64,000 bases of DNA from Legionella yabuuchiae (GTDB lineage Bacteria > Pseudomonadota > Gammaproteobacteria > Legionellales > Legionellaceae): positions 1-64,000 of the forward strand of contig NZ_CAAAIW010000003.1 of the NCBI RefSeq assembly GCF_900640115.1, given 5' to 3'. The notes beneath the pieces are model-generated. The model did no database searches. It had not been told where the DNA came from and saw nothing but the letters and a program-made list of their open reading frames with translations. Both the position numbers and the translations under genes were made by a program. Numbering within the stretch: position 1 is the stretch's first letter; every line of letters begins with the position of its first letter. Below are positions 48,064 through 57,904 of this stretch, in pieces.

Positions 48064-48133
48064 GTTTCCTCCAAGGAAGATGAATATTGTCAACTACTTA
48101 TGGCAATATTCCGGTAAGGTTGTTTTATGAAAA

Positions 48134-48149
48134 CACAATATATAGTAAT
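48134..48149 (-). promoter_or_regulatory. NrdR-box-like operator upstream of nrdAB
   Basis: ACACAATATATAGTAA matches the consensus acaCwATATaTwgtgt at 14 of 16 positions. It lies about 70 bases before the nrdA start. A weaker site (GCTATATGTAAC) lies 21 bases away, not the usual 31. Repression by NrdR is known for this operon type, but whether this site works here is inferred. Confidence 0.5.
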
Positions 48150-48300
48150 TGTTGCTGCTATATGTAACAAGATAATGTGTTTTGAAGAGAATTTCAATAG
48201 AATAACTATGAGAATATTCTGTGGATAAAATGTGATTTTAAATCATGAACGAGAATTTACTGAAGCTGGTTTTAAGTTTTTATTGTGGATAACTAAATTT

Positions 48301-48335
48301 CTCTGTATATGACAAAAAAATCTGTCATGTACAGA
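48301..48335. repeat. Hairpin miniature repeat, copy 4
   Basis: CTCTGTATATGACA and TGTCATGTACAGA arms around AAAAAAATC. It abuts the 3' end of the amino-acid-binding protein gene, two bases from its stop. Confidence 0.7.
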
Positions 48336-48337
48336 CC

Positions 48338-49075
48338 CTAAGGCTTTTCATCTGGAAAATAGGTTTGATATAAATTTAGGTAATAATCATCATTTTCCAG
48401 ATCGTAAATTTGTTGGGTAAACTGGTTTATTAAATCGTTGTTTTTAGGCAATGCAAAGATGCCCATACCTGCACCAACAATGGTTGGCTTAGCAATCATT
48501 TTAAATTGTCCGCTCCCGTTTTGTATCCAATAAATAGCAGTGGATTCATGAACGAATGCGGCTGAGATTTTTTTATTTGAAAGAGCATTTAAAATATCAC
48601 CAATTCCATTAAAGCTGATAACGTCAACTTGGTCTAAATAGTTGGCCTTAAGATAGTTATAAAAAACCCCGCCATCTTGTTCACCATCCATAACGCCAAC
48701 TTTTTTCCCTTTTAAGTCCTCTATCGTTTGTATTCCGCTCTGTTTTAAAACCATAAAAGAGCCGCGGCTTACAAGGTAGGGGGTGCTGGAAATATAGTTG
48801 GTTAAGCGATCTTTGGTAATGACTAGACCGCCAATTGCGACATCAATCGTTCCATTATCTAAAGCACCGAAGATTTTGTTTAAATCCATTGGTATTAGTT
48901 GACAATCATGATTTGTTTTACGGCATAAGGTCTGAATTAAAGCAACATCAAAGCCCTCTTCTAACGAAATCACGAAGGGGGGATAAAAGTATAATGTACC
49001 GACTTTGATAGTATCGGCGCTACTCAAAGAAGCATAAATGAGCAACAAAATTAAAATTAATTTTAAACGTTTCAT
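48338..49075 (-). CDS. Periplasmic amino-acid-type substrate-binding protein
   Basis: 245 residues with signal peptide ([20 protein letters not shown]). The family 3 binding-protein fold is clear: VGTLYFYPPFVISLEEGFDVALI, IDVAIGGLVITKDR, LKGKKVGVMDGEQDGG and the C-terminal domain. Similar to arginine or glutamine binders; the ligand is not certain. The ABC partner proteins are not in the neighbourhood, so it may work with a remote permease or alone. Confidence 0.85.
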   Translation of the reverse strand: MKRLKLILILLLIYASLSSADTIKVGTLYFYPPFVISLEEGFDVALIQTLCRKTNHDCQLIPMDLNKIFGALDNGTIDVAIGGLVITKDRLTNYISSTPYLVSRGSFMVLKQSGIQTIEDLKGKKVGVMDGEQDGGVFYNYLKANYLDQVDVISFNGIGDILNALSNKKISAAFVHESTAIYWIQNGSGQFKMIAKPTIVGAGMGIFALPKNNDLINQFTQQIYDLENDDYYLNLYQTYFPDEKP

Positions 49076-49208
49076 TGTTATCGTTTATCCAGACATGAAA
49101 GGGTTATGTGATAATCATAGCTCACTTCTATAGATTTGTGCTTCGTATTTTAAGCGTTGATTTCCCAAATTGGCGAATAAATCGCTCTATCAACTTAATG
49201 CGTTCATC

Positions 49209-49374
49209 TATACCCGTAATCTTTCAAAATGCGTGTTTTTAGGCGCCTTTATTTTTTGTCCTGCCGCATTTTAAAAAGCGAGTAATGGCTCATTCCCTTG
49301 CGAGTTTTTTTAAAATGCGGCAGGGCGAAAAAGAAAAAGCATAAATCACGCATTTTGAAAGATTACGGGTATAT
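49209..49374. repeat. Nested-palindrome element (PR2), copy 2, inserted in a transposase relic
   Basis: Outer arms CCCGTAATCTTTCAAAATGC and GCATTTTGAAAGATTACGGG; inner arms CCTGCCGCATTTTAAAAA and TTTTTAAAATGCGGCAGG. Compared with the other copies the CG pair in the arm is changed on both sides (CTTTC with GAAAG, against CGTTC with GAACG), so pairing is kept. Removing the element with one copy of GAT restores the transposase frame GNSDERIK. Confidence 0.88.
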
Positions 49375-49695
49375 ATCACTATTTCCACGTTTGTCTAATA
49401 AACAGCACAGTAATGGAATGGCTATTCCCTTATACACAATCGATAACATCAGGATATTGATGTCCTTGGTAACGCACTTCCAATTTGTTCTATCCATGCT
49501 CAATGTTAACGATTGTCCGCTTAAGTCAAAACAATAAATGATCCAAGATGCTAAGGGCGTGAAATCAATCGTGACTTCCTTGAAAAACCGTCTAATGCGT
49601 TTGTAACGTGATTCTATGCTGGCAAGACTCGCAAAACCGCATGCTAATTCTGTTCAATTGATCGTTCTCACTTGGATGAGCGCAAACAACATCCC

Positions 49696-49731
49696 CTCTG
49701 TACATGACAAAAAAACCTGTCATGCACAGAG
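49696..49731. repeat. Hairpin miniature repeat, copy 5, with target duplication
   Basis: 36 nt: arms CTCTGTACATGACA and TGTCATGCACAGAG (13 of 14 paired) and loop AAAAAACC. Flanked by CAACATCCC (49687-49695) and CAACATGCC (49732-49740), 8 of 9 identical, as expected for a short target duplication. Removing it restores the frame of the transposase pseudogene. Confidence 0.75.
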
Positions 49732-49815
49732 CAACATGCCAACAAAACAATGCATACGGCACTTGTTCCAGTTAAAATAGGCGTTTAACATTGCTGCAAG
49801 CTCACGGTTCTCCAT

Positions 49816-49973
49816 AACAATACATCCTTTTCTTCGCAAAATAATAGGTATTTTGGTGAATTTGGTGGGCTGCTGCAAGCGCTAAGTTTATCTTTTAATC
49901 CTCTAAAAACCGGGCAAGGGCACGGGCACGTATTAGCTCAGTGGTTTTTTGTCCGGTACGAAGAGATTTGTGG
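49816..49973. repeat. Non-coding 5' end of the IS4 type 2 element
   Basis: Matches 494-664 apart from scattered changes and the absence of the small tandem duplication. From 49974 to 50041 nothing recognisable is seen. Confidence 0.6.
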
Positions 49974-50041
49974 GCAAAACAGTTGATTTCCATGCTTGGA
50001 TCAAATCCAGAAATCCAGTGAAAAGTATGTCTTTGAAACGG

Positions 50042-50845
50042 TTAATTGGATACGTTCGATTTAAAGCGAGGCTTTATAACGATAGCATCACTAACACGAG
50101 AAAATCCATGCACGTCGACTGCAAACGAGTCTATGTTGGCCTTTAACTGACTTGAACTTCCGCCGTCTAAATTTAACGCATTGACGCAATTTAAAGGATC
50201 GGATTTCATGACTTGGGCCAATGTGGTGGTGCTCATGGGAGTATTATCCGTTACTAAGACAATCACTTTATCATCGGCGGTTATACCTAGGGCAGAGCGT
50301 TCGGCAACACCTGGTTTAAGCGATGGGATTTTGCCATCAATAATTAAGCGAGGCCCGCTTTGTAAAGCGAAATCTACCGTTTTGATGGGCGGGAATTGAC
50401 GATGGGTTGCAATATAGGGTTTACCATCTTTGATATAAAAAATTCCCCACCAGCTGATCCGCTTTAGCGGATTTTGTTGTCCATGTCCACTAACGCGTAA
50501 TCCTAAGGGGTGAAACTTACGGTCAAAAAACCCTCCATTCAGGGTAATCAAGGCATGGCTGTATTCGGAAAACTCATCGACTGAGGCATGTTGAAAGGAT
50601 AATTCACTGGCTAAAACAAGATCAAGCTCATTTTGCTTGGGATCAATTCGAAATACATGAATATGAGCCCAGGGGTTAAGTAAACGTTCACCAAGATCAC
50701 GATATTCAATGCCAGGAGCTACTTCACGCCAGTCATCGGCAAAAGCTCCCGTTGAACAAAACAGCAGTAGAATGGACAACACGAGGGTATTCAACCAGAA
50801 AATATTGCTTTTCAGACATTGTCCGCGAACAGTTTGCCTTAGCAT
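50042..50845 (-). CDS. Secreted phosphodiester glycosidase-like protein
   Basis: 267 residues. After a signal/anchor segment (about 15-37) the mature part matches the phosphodiester glycosidase (NAGPA-type) domain: ALITLNGGFFDRKFHPLGL, RSALGITADDKVIVLVTD and ALNLDGGSSSQL. Enzymes of this fold remove sugar phosphodiesters in cell walls or glycans. The gene is divergent from pmbA. Confidence 0.8.
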   Translation of the reverse strand: MLRQTVRGQCLKSNIFWLNTLVLSILLLFCSTGAFADDWREVAPGIEYRDLGERLLNPWAHIHVFRIDPKQNELDLVLASELSFQHASVDEFSEYSHALITLNGGFFDRKFHPLGLRVSGHGQQNPLKRISWWGIFYIKDGKPYIATHRQFPPIKTVDFALQSGPRLIIDGKIPSLKPGVAERSALGITADDKVIVLVTDNTPMSTTTLAQVMKSDPLNCVNALNLDGGSSSQLKANIDSFAVDVHGFSRVSDAIVIKPRFKSNVSN

Positions 50846-50893
50846 GGTAATCTTGTATCCTTAGTCTCTAACTTATTATCCAATGGAATAACC

Positions 50894-52252
50894 ATGGAAA
50901 CATTAACGCAAAATAACAAGCCCTCCCTCCCTAAGTCAACTCATGAGTTAAAGCAACTAATGCACCTGGTGTTGCAAAAAGCAAAAGCGCTGGGCGCAAC
51001 TGATGCGTCGGTGTCGCTGAATCATGATAGCGGTTTTTCAGTTGATGTAAGAATGGGGGAGGTAGAGACGGTCGAGTTTAGCGAAGATAAAGGCATTGGA
51101 GTAACCGTCTATCTAGATCGTCGAAAAGGTTCTGCCAGCAGCACAGATACTTCTGAGACGGCGATTGAAGCCATGGTTATGGCCGCTTATGATATTGCTA
51201 ACGTCAGTGCAAAGGACCCTTGTTTTGGATTGGCTGATAAAGAACTTGTGAACAATGACTTGCCCGATTTGGACTTATTCCACCCTTGGACTTTAAAGCC
51301 GTACGATGCTATTGAAAAAGCCTTAGCATGTGAGCAAATGGCTTTAGCGAAGGATAAGCGCATAACAAATTCCGATGGCGTCAATTTGTCAACCTATGTA
51401 TTCCACCATGGTTATGCTAACACGAATGGTTGTGAGGCAGTCGTTAGCAGTTCTCGTCACAGCGTCAGTTGCTCTTTGATTGCTAAACAAGGAGAAACGA
51501 TGCAGCGGGATTATGAGTATACCACCGCCCGCGACCACGAAGACTTACTTGATCTCAAGCGGTTAGCTATCCACGCGGCTGACCGAACTACTAGCCGATT
51601 GGGAGCAAGAAAAATTAAGACTCAAAAAGCCCCAGTTATTTTTTCTTCCCGGCTGTCTCATGGATTATTTTCATCGTTTATAGCGGCGGTAAGTGGTTCT
51701 AATCTTTATCGTAAAAATTCTTTTCTTTTGAATGCTTTAGATCAAAAAATATTTCCAGACTATATCCGTATATACGAACAACCCCATTTACTAAAAGCCT
51801 TAGGAAGCTCACCCATTGATGGAGAGGGCGTTCCAACGCGCAACAATGTTATTGTTGATCGAGGCGTGTTACAACAATATGTATTAGGCAGTTATTCTGC
51901 TCGAAAACTAGGATTAAAAACAACCGCCAATAGTGATGGGGTTTTTAATCTAACGATTGATCCCACCACAGAAGGGTTACAGACGATTCTTAGCAAAATG
52001 GATAAAGGCTTACTGGTGACTGAATTAATGGGGCAAGGCATTAATATCCTAACTGGAGATTACTCCAGAGGAGCCAGTGGTTTCTGGGTGGAACACGGCA
52101 AAATTCAATATCCAGTAGAAGAAATCACAATCGCAGGTAATTTAAAAACCATGTTTCAAGCAATAGCCGAAGTGGGTGATGACATTAATCCGAATGTTTC
52201 AACCCGTTGTGGTTCGGTCTTGATTTCAGAGATGATGATCGCAGGTGATTAA
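50894..52252 (+). CDS. pmbA: Metalloprotease regulator PmbA (TldE)
   Basis: 452 residues, TldD/PmbA fold: an N-terminal domain with TVEFSEDKGIGVTVYLDRRKGSAS and a C-terminal domain with RGASGFWVEHGKIQYPVEEITIAGN. PmbA lacks the zinc motif and works with TldD, which provides the HExxH site. The pair processes small modified peptides and aids CcdA breakdown in enterobacteria. tldD is not in the window. Confidence 0.92.
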   Translation: METLTQNNKPSLPKSTHELKQLMHLVLQKAKALGATDASVSLNHDSGFSVDVRMGEVETVEFSEDKGIGVTVYLDRRKGSASSTDTSETAIEAMVMAAYDIANVSAKDPCFGLADKELVNNDLPDLDLFHPWTLKPYDAIEKALACEQMALAKDKRITNSDGVNLSTYVFHHGYANTNGCEAVVSSSRHSVSCSLIAKQGETMQRDYEYTTARDHEDLLDLKRLAIHAADRTTSRLGARKIKTQKAPVIFSSRLSHGLFSSFIAAVSGSNLYRKNSFLLNALDQKIFPDYIRIYEQPHLLKALGSSPIDGEGVPTRNNVIVDRGVLQQYVLGSYSARKLGLKTTANSDGVFNLTIDPTTEGLQTILSKMDKGLLVTELMGQGINILTGDYSRGASGFWVEHGKIQYPVEEITIAGNLKTMFQAIAEVGDDINPNVSTRCGSVLISEMMIAGD

Positions 52253-52255
52253 TTT

Positions 52256-52339
52256 TATACCCAATCAACTTCAAAATGCGACTTTTATGCTATCCATTGA
52301 AACGTCTAAAATATCGCATTTTGAAGATGATTGGGTATA
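52256..52339. repeat. Palindromic element related to PR2 (variant arms)
   Basis: Left arm ACCCAATCAACTTCAAAATG and right arm CGCATTTTGAAGATGATTGG; the ends TATACCC and GGGTATA are as in PR2. Between them is a short unpaired stretch. The right half recurs at 16014-16056. The arms again change together relative to PR2. It lies after pmbA and could terminate it. Confidence 0.75.
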
Positions 52340-52383
52340 GAACCATGATACCCGCGATTCTTCGCAGGCGCATGGTATGTTGG

Positions 52384-52605
52384 TTAATTCTTATCGCGAA
52401 AAATAATTCGTCCCTTGGTTAAATCATAAGGGGTTAATTCAACTTTTACTTTATCGCCAGTTAAGATACGAATGTAATTTTTGCGCATACGGCCTGAAAT
52501 GTGTGCAGTGACAATGTGACCATTCTCCAGCTCAACACGAAACATCGTATTGGGAAGTGTGTCAATAACAGTACCTTGCATCTCTATATGATCTTCTTTG
52601 GCCAT
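52384..52605 (-). CDS. infA: Translation initiation factor IF-1
   Basis: 73 residues from the ATG at 52605 ([13 protein letters not shown]) with AGGAG before it; a longer frame from 52632 adds nine non-family residues. S1-like OB fold with [19 protein letters not shown]. Binds the A site of the 30S subunit. Confidence 0.95.
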   Translation of the reverse strand: MAKEDHIEMQGTVIDTLPNTMFRVELENGHIVTAHISGRMRKNYIRILTGDKVKVELTPYDLTKGRIIFRDKN

Positions 52606-52763
52606 AGCTCTCCTAAAATATAAAAATATCAATCGATTTTAGCCTGAATCAGGGAAAATCGTTAGATTATGAATAAAAATTATTTATAAGGCGCAAATAG
52701 TGCCTTATTTTCGAAAAAATGGCAATCGCTCTAAGCGAATGACTGTGAAAGAATGTTCTCTAA

Positions 52764-53456
52764 TTACTCATCAGATGTCGGATTCTCCCAGTTTCCTACG
52801 CGTGATGGCTTTTTAAGTGATTGCTTCAACAAGATCAAATAATCATGTCTTGAAATGATTTGTGCGCCTAAACTACACAAATGGTTCGTGGGTAATTGGC
52901 AATCAATAAAGTTAAAATGCCATGTTTTTAAAAGCTCGCTTAAATAATAAAACGCAAGTTTGGAAGCGTCTCGTACCTTGTGGAACATGGATTCACCAAA
53001 AAATACACCACCTAAACTTAAGCCATATAATCCTCCCACTAGTTTTGTTCCTTGCCAAACCTCAAACGAGTGCGCATATCCTAACGCATGAAGCTTGTTA
53101 TAGGCGTTCATCATATCGGGGGTAATCCAGGTGTGACCTATACGTTCAGAGGTTGTGGCGCAGGCATAAATCACGGAGGAGAACGCAGTATCGACGGTAA
53201 AACGAAACGATTTATTTAAAGTTTTTTTTAAACTGCGAGACAATTTAAAAGAATTAGGAAATAAAATCATCCTGGGGTCGGGCGACCACCATAAAATAGG
53301 CTGGCCTGCCTCATACCACGGAAAAATACCAGAACGATATGCCTCTAAGATTCTGGATGGTGACAAATCACCACCCACGGCTACTAATCCATGCTCATCA
53401 AATTCTTCGGGATCAGGAAATGAAATAGCTTGCTTATTAAGAATAACAGGCTGAAT
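52764..53456 (-). CDS. aat: Leucyl/phenylalanyl-tRNA--protein transferase
   Basis: Adds Leu or Phe to N-terminal Arg/Lys, marking proteins for ClpS/ClpAP. The open frame from a GTG at 53378 starts GGDLSPSRILEAYRSGIFPW, but the family always has about 30 residues before this, and they are present upstream in the same frame as VILNKQAISFPDPEEFDEHG. No ATG, GTG or TTG precedes them. The best candidates are an ATT at 53456-53454 (GGAG six bases before) or CTG at 53468; alternatively a lost base after ATG 53461 (ATGA overlap with trxB). The rest, FGESMFHKVRDASK and CQLPTNHLCSLGA, is normal. Confidence 0.85.
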   Translation of the reverse strand: MQPVILNKQAISFPDPEEFDEHGLVAVGGDLSPSRILEAYRSGIFPWYEAGQPILWWSPDPRMILFPNSFKLSRSLKKTLNKSFRFTVDTAFSSVIYACATTSERIGHTWITPDMMNAYNKLHALGYAHSFEVWQGTKLVGGLYGLSLGGVFFGESMFHKVRDASKLAFYYLSELLKTWHFNFIDCQLPTNHLCSLGAQIISRHDYLILLKQSLKKPSRVGNWENPTSDE

Positions 53457-53457
53457 A

Positions 53458-54441
<984 letters not shown>

Positions 54442-54479
54442 TCATTCTCTCTTACAAGCTCCATCTCTGGATTTTTGCT

Positions 54480-54625
54480 TTGCTGCATCCGGGCTACTTA
54501 AAGTGTAAGCTTCTGTTCTGAAGGGTGTTGTCGCCCGGATGGAGGCATAGCCGGAATCCGAGAATAAACCCAAGATAGTCAATCTTCTGTGTTCACAGTT
54601 TTGTAGCCAGGATGCTGCGAAGCGG
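54480..54625. repeat. REP-like dispersed repeat region upstream of ftsK
   Basis: GCATCCGGGCTAC (about 54486) faces GTCGCCCGGATGGAGGCATA (about 54530), giving an inverted pair. A degenerate third unit (TAGCCAGGATGCTGCGAAGC) follows near 54603. Such GC-rich palindromes are common dispersed repeats; no gene is present between trxB and ftsK. Confidence 0.5.
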
Positions 54626-54713
54626 AATCCTGGAATACAGCCAGATACAAAGTTAACTGGGTTTTATGTTAAGATGACGATAGTATGATAAATCACGATG
54701 CATTAAAATACCT

Positions 54714-57047
54714 ATGACTAATAAGAACAAGAACAAAAAGGCTAGTGACCCTAAAAGCGCAATGCCTCATTATCTAGTAAAACGCATCAGCGAAGGCAGT
54801 TTTATCCTGGTTCTAACTCTAGCGTTATATACACTGCTTTCTCTTATAACTTACCGTCAGAATGATCCAGGTTGGACGCACATGGGGCCGCATCCGTCTC
54901 ATATAACAAACGCGGGCGGCCAGGTTGGCGCTTATATTTCCGATGGATTGTATTTTTGTTTTGGATACTTAGCGTATCTTATTCCACTTTGTTTCGCCTA
55001 TGTTGGTTGGGTTATCTTAAAAGATCACCTCGCGCTAAGAAAGCTGAATAAGGCTATGCTCATGGTAAGAGCAGCCGGGCTTATTTTTTTATTATGTGGG
55101 GGGTGTGGACTTTTAGCGCTTGAGCTTAAAATCACGGCAAATGCTTTCGTCAATCATACCGGTGGAGTAGTGGGCGAGCTTATGGCATCTATGCTTCGTT
55201 CGGCGTTTAACCCCGAAGGTGCCACATTAATATTAATAGCGATGATCCTAGTCGGTGTTACTTGGTTAACGGGTCTTTCATGGGTGCTGATGACCGAGAT
55301 GGTTGGACGATATACGCTTATTGTGATTCATTGGCTCGTTAAATCCGTGGCGATGGCCACGAACGCGTTATCTTTTCTTGGCAACAATGCAAAAGATAGG
55401 TTTAACCGCCCAACCCATACCCCTAATGTTTCAAAACCAATCATTCGAACACCGGAAAAAGCTCAATCTGAAGTCAAGCTAATCCAAGAATCAAAACTGG
55501 TGGAGTCTTCTCCTCCAGTTAAAGAAAAATCAGTTAAAAAGGTCGCGGTTATTCCTGGAATGCCGGCGTTAAGCCTTCTCAGCAAAGGTCAGCCTGGAAA
55601 ACCAATGGGGGGTTATACGCACCAGGAATTAGAAACTCTGTCACGAGATGTAGAACAACATTTACTTGATTTTGGCATTCAAGCCGATGTGGTCTCCGTT
55701 CACCCCGGCCCTGTTATTACTCGCTTTGAGCTGCAATTGGCAGCCGGAGTTAAAGTCAGTAAATTAACGGCGCTTTCTAAAGACCTCGCCCGCTCTTTAT
55801 CTGTAACAAGCGTGCGCGTGGTGGAAATTATTCCAGGAAAAACGGTAGTCGGACTTGAGTTGCCAAATCAGGATCGGGCCACCGTCTCTCTCTCAGAAGT
55901 ACTGTCAGCAGACGTTTATCAAAAAGCACATTCATCGTTAACCTTAGCGCTAGGTGTGGATATTGCCGGTCATCCGATGGTGGTTGACTTGGCCAAAATG
56001 CCGCATTTATTAGTCGCAGGAACAACGGGATCAGGTAAATCCGTTGGAATTAATGCCATGATTTTAAGCCTGCTCTATAAGGCCTCCCCTGAGCAAGTTC
56101 GGTTAATTATGGTGGATCCTAAAATGTTGGAACTATCTGTTTATGATGGCATTCCTCATTTGCTCGCTCCGGTGGTCACAGACATGAAAGAAGCGGCCAG
56201 TGCATTGCGCTGGTGTGTAGGAGAAATGGAGCGGCGTTATCGCTTGATGGCTTCATTCGGGGTGCGTAACCTTGCTGGATTTAATAGTAAAGTCGCTGAA
56301 GCCAAAGCCAAAGGGCAGCCATTAGTTGACCCATTGTGGAAACCGAACAGCTCTGCAACAGAAGACAGTGCGCCAGAGTTAAATTCTCTGCCTTACATTG
56401 TCGTTGTGATTGACGAGCTAGCCGATATGATGATGGTGGTCGGCAAAAAGGTCGAGCAATTGATCGCACGGATTGCTCAAAAAGCACGTGCGGCTGGAAT
56501 TCATTTAATTTTAGCCACGCAACGTCCATCCGTTGATGTTTTAACCGGTTTGATAAAATCTAATATTCCCACTCGAATTTCTTTCCAAGTCTCTTCAAAA
56601 ATCGATTCAAGAACCATTTTAGATCAACAGGGGGCTGAGCAATTATTAGGTTATGGCGATATGTTGTTTCTAGCCCCAGGTACAGGTGCACCTCTACGTG
56701 TTCATGGGGCATTTGTCGATGATAAAGAAGTGCACCGCGTCGCGGATGATTGGAGGGCACGGGGTGTGCCGGAATACATCGATGAAATTACTCAGAACTC
56801 TGGTGATGGATTTGATGGTATTCCAGGAGAAGAAGGCCAAGATACGGAAGATGCCGATCCACTGTATGATCAAGCTGTAGAGTTCGTAATTGAAACGCGT
56901 AAGGCCAGTATCTCTGCTGTTCAAAGACGATTCAAAATTGGATATAATCGTGCAGCACGACTGGTGGAAGAAATGGAACGGGCCGGTCTCGTAGGTCCTT
57001 TAGAAGGGGGCTTCCGTGATGTTTTAGTCAATTCCATTGATGATTGA
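54714..57047 (+). CDS. ftsK: DNA translocase FtsK
   Basis: 777 residues: four N-terminal membrane helices (about 28-205), a short linker (about 220-300), the RecA-like motor with Walker A GTTGSGKS (436-443) and Walker [14 protein letters not shown], and the C-terminal winged-helix gamma domain ([20 protein letters not shown]) that reads KOPS sites. Links chromosome segregation to division at the septum. The linker is much shorter than in Escherichia coli, as in many bacteria. Confidence 0.95.
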   Translation: MTNKNKNKKASDPKSAMPHYLVKRISEGSFILVLTLALYTLLSLITYRQNDPGWTHMGPHPSHITNAGGQVGAYISDGLYFCFGYLAYLIPLCFAYVGWVILKDHLALRKLNKAMLMVRAAGLIFLLCGGCGLLALELKITANAFVNHTGGVVGELMASMLRSAFNPEGATLILIAMILVGVTWLTGLSWVLMTEMVGRYTLIVIHWLVKSVAMATNALSFLGNNAKDRFNRPTHTPNVSKPIIRTPEKAQSEVKLIQESKLVESSPPVKEKSVKKVAVIPGMPALSLLSKGQPGKPMGGYTHQELETLSRDVEQHLLDFGIQADVVSVHPGPVITRFELQLAAGVKVSKLTALSKDLARSLSVTSVRVVEIIPGKTVVGLELPNQDRATVSLSEVLSADVYQKAHSSLTLALGVDIAGHPMVVDLAKMPHLLVAGTTGSGKSVGINAMILSLLYKASPEQVRLIMVDPKMLELSVYDGIPHLLAPVVTDMKEAASALRWCVGEMERRYRLMASFGVRNLAGFNSKVAEAKAKGQPLVDPLWKPNSSATEDSAPELNSLPYIVVVIDELADMMMVVGKKVEQLIARIAQKARAAGIHLILATQRPSVDVLTGLIKSNIPTRISFQVSSKIDSRTILDQQGAEQLLGYGDMLFLAPGTGAPLRVHGAFVDDKEVHRVADDWRARGVPEYIDEITQNSGDGFDGIPGEEGQDTEDADPLYDQAVEFVIETRKASISAVQRRFKIGYNRAARLVEEMERAGLVGPLEGGFRDVLVNSIDD

Positions 57048-57101
57048 ACCTGACGAATAGAATATTTTCCACTATAACATTTAAAGACAGATGATTCCCT
57101 A

Positions 57102-57262
57102 GGGCGTTTCATCAATTAGTTTTTCGAAGCGAAAATTGAGACGTTTTAGTTCAAATTTTAGCTTAAGTGAGGAGAATAGCCAGCTCTATTTAACGAACTC
57201 AAGCTGAAATTTGAGCAAATTGGCGCGGTTTGCAGCCGAAAATACTAATTGATGACACGCCC
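57102..57262. repeat. MITE-like palindromic element with GGGCGTTTCATC ends
   Basis: GGGCGTTTCATCAATTAGT (57102-57120) and ACTAATTGATGACACGCCC (57244-57262) are inverse repeats with 18 of 19 matching. Internal pairs such as CGAAGCG and AGCTTAAGT suggest further folding. 161 bp, no gene, located between ftsK and lolA. Confidence 0.65.
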
Positions 57263-57292
57263 TAATAGAGAACGCAGAATATAGGATTTGAA

Positions 57293-57904
57293 ATGATGCG
57301 AAAATTAATGCTCGCTGTACTTTTAATTGTGATGCAAAACGCATATTGCGAAGAAGCCAGTGCTATATTACAAAAAAAATTGAATGCAATTCAAACCATG
57401 AGCGCCTCGTTTAAACAAGTCGTCCAAGCTAAACAGCGCGAGCTTTCAAGCTCATCAGGCACGATGGCTTTATCTCGCCCAGGCCGCTTTAGATGGGATA
57501 CGAAAGAACCCATGGCTCAACTGGTTGTCGCCGATGGCAATAAACTATGGATTTATGATAAAGAACTTGAGCAAGTGACCGTTAAAAAGCAACAAAAAGG
57601 AATTGGCGGTACAGCCGGTTTATTTTTGAGTGGTTATGACAATACCGTTGCCCGGGATTTTGAAGTCACTGAAAAGACGAAAGGCAATCAATCCCAGTTT
57701 GACTTGAAAGCAAAGTCCAATAAAGAAAATTTCCAACGCGTTAAGCTTACGTTTTCAGGTGAGCAACTTAAAACCATGGAAATGTTTGATCAACTCGGAC
57801 AACACACGATCGTGCGTTTGAGTAATATTAAAATTAATCCTGGGTTAAAAACATCATTATTTAAATTTAAAGTTCCCAAGGGCGTAGACGTGGTTAGACA
57901 ATGA
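57293..57904 (+). CDS. lolA: Outer-membrane lipoprotein carrier protein
   Basis: 203 residues with a signal peptide (MMRKLMLAVLLIVMQNAYC). Periplasmic chaperone that carries lipoproteins from LolCDE to LolB. The mature protein has the LolA pattern: MSASFKQVVQAKQRELSSSS, GRFRWDTKEP and LVVADGNKLWIYDKELEQVT. The stop overlaps the rarA start. Confidence 0.93.
   Translation: MMRKLMLAVLLIVMQNAYCEEASAILQKKLNAIQTMSASFKQVVQAKQRELSSSSGTMALSRPGRFRWDTKEPMAQLVVADGNKLWIYDKELEQVTVKKQQKGIGGTAGLFLSGYDNTVARDFEVTEKTKGNQSQFDLKAKSNKENFQRVKLTFSGEQLKTMEMFDQLGQHTIVRLSNIKINPGLKTSLFKFKVPKGVDVVRQ

Larger units (their letters stand above)
49128..49815 (-). pseudogene. IS4-family (type 2) transposase, disrupted twice
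   Basis: From the ATG at 49815 the frame encodes MENRELAAMLNAYFNWNKCR and MHCFVGML, is cut by the 36-nt hairpin (49696-49731), resumes as LFALIQVRTIN with an in-frame TGA, then continues with ASIESRYKRIRRFFK and LTLSMDRTNWKC (first catalytic Asp) to LLDKRGNSD. There it is split by the PR2 element (49209-49374) and resumes as DERIKLIERFIRQFGKSTL to a TAG at 49130-49128. The rest of the transposase is absent. Confidence 0.78.
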
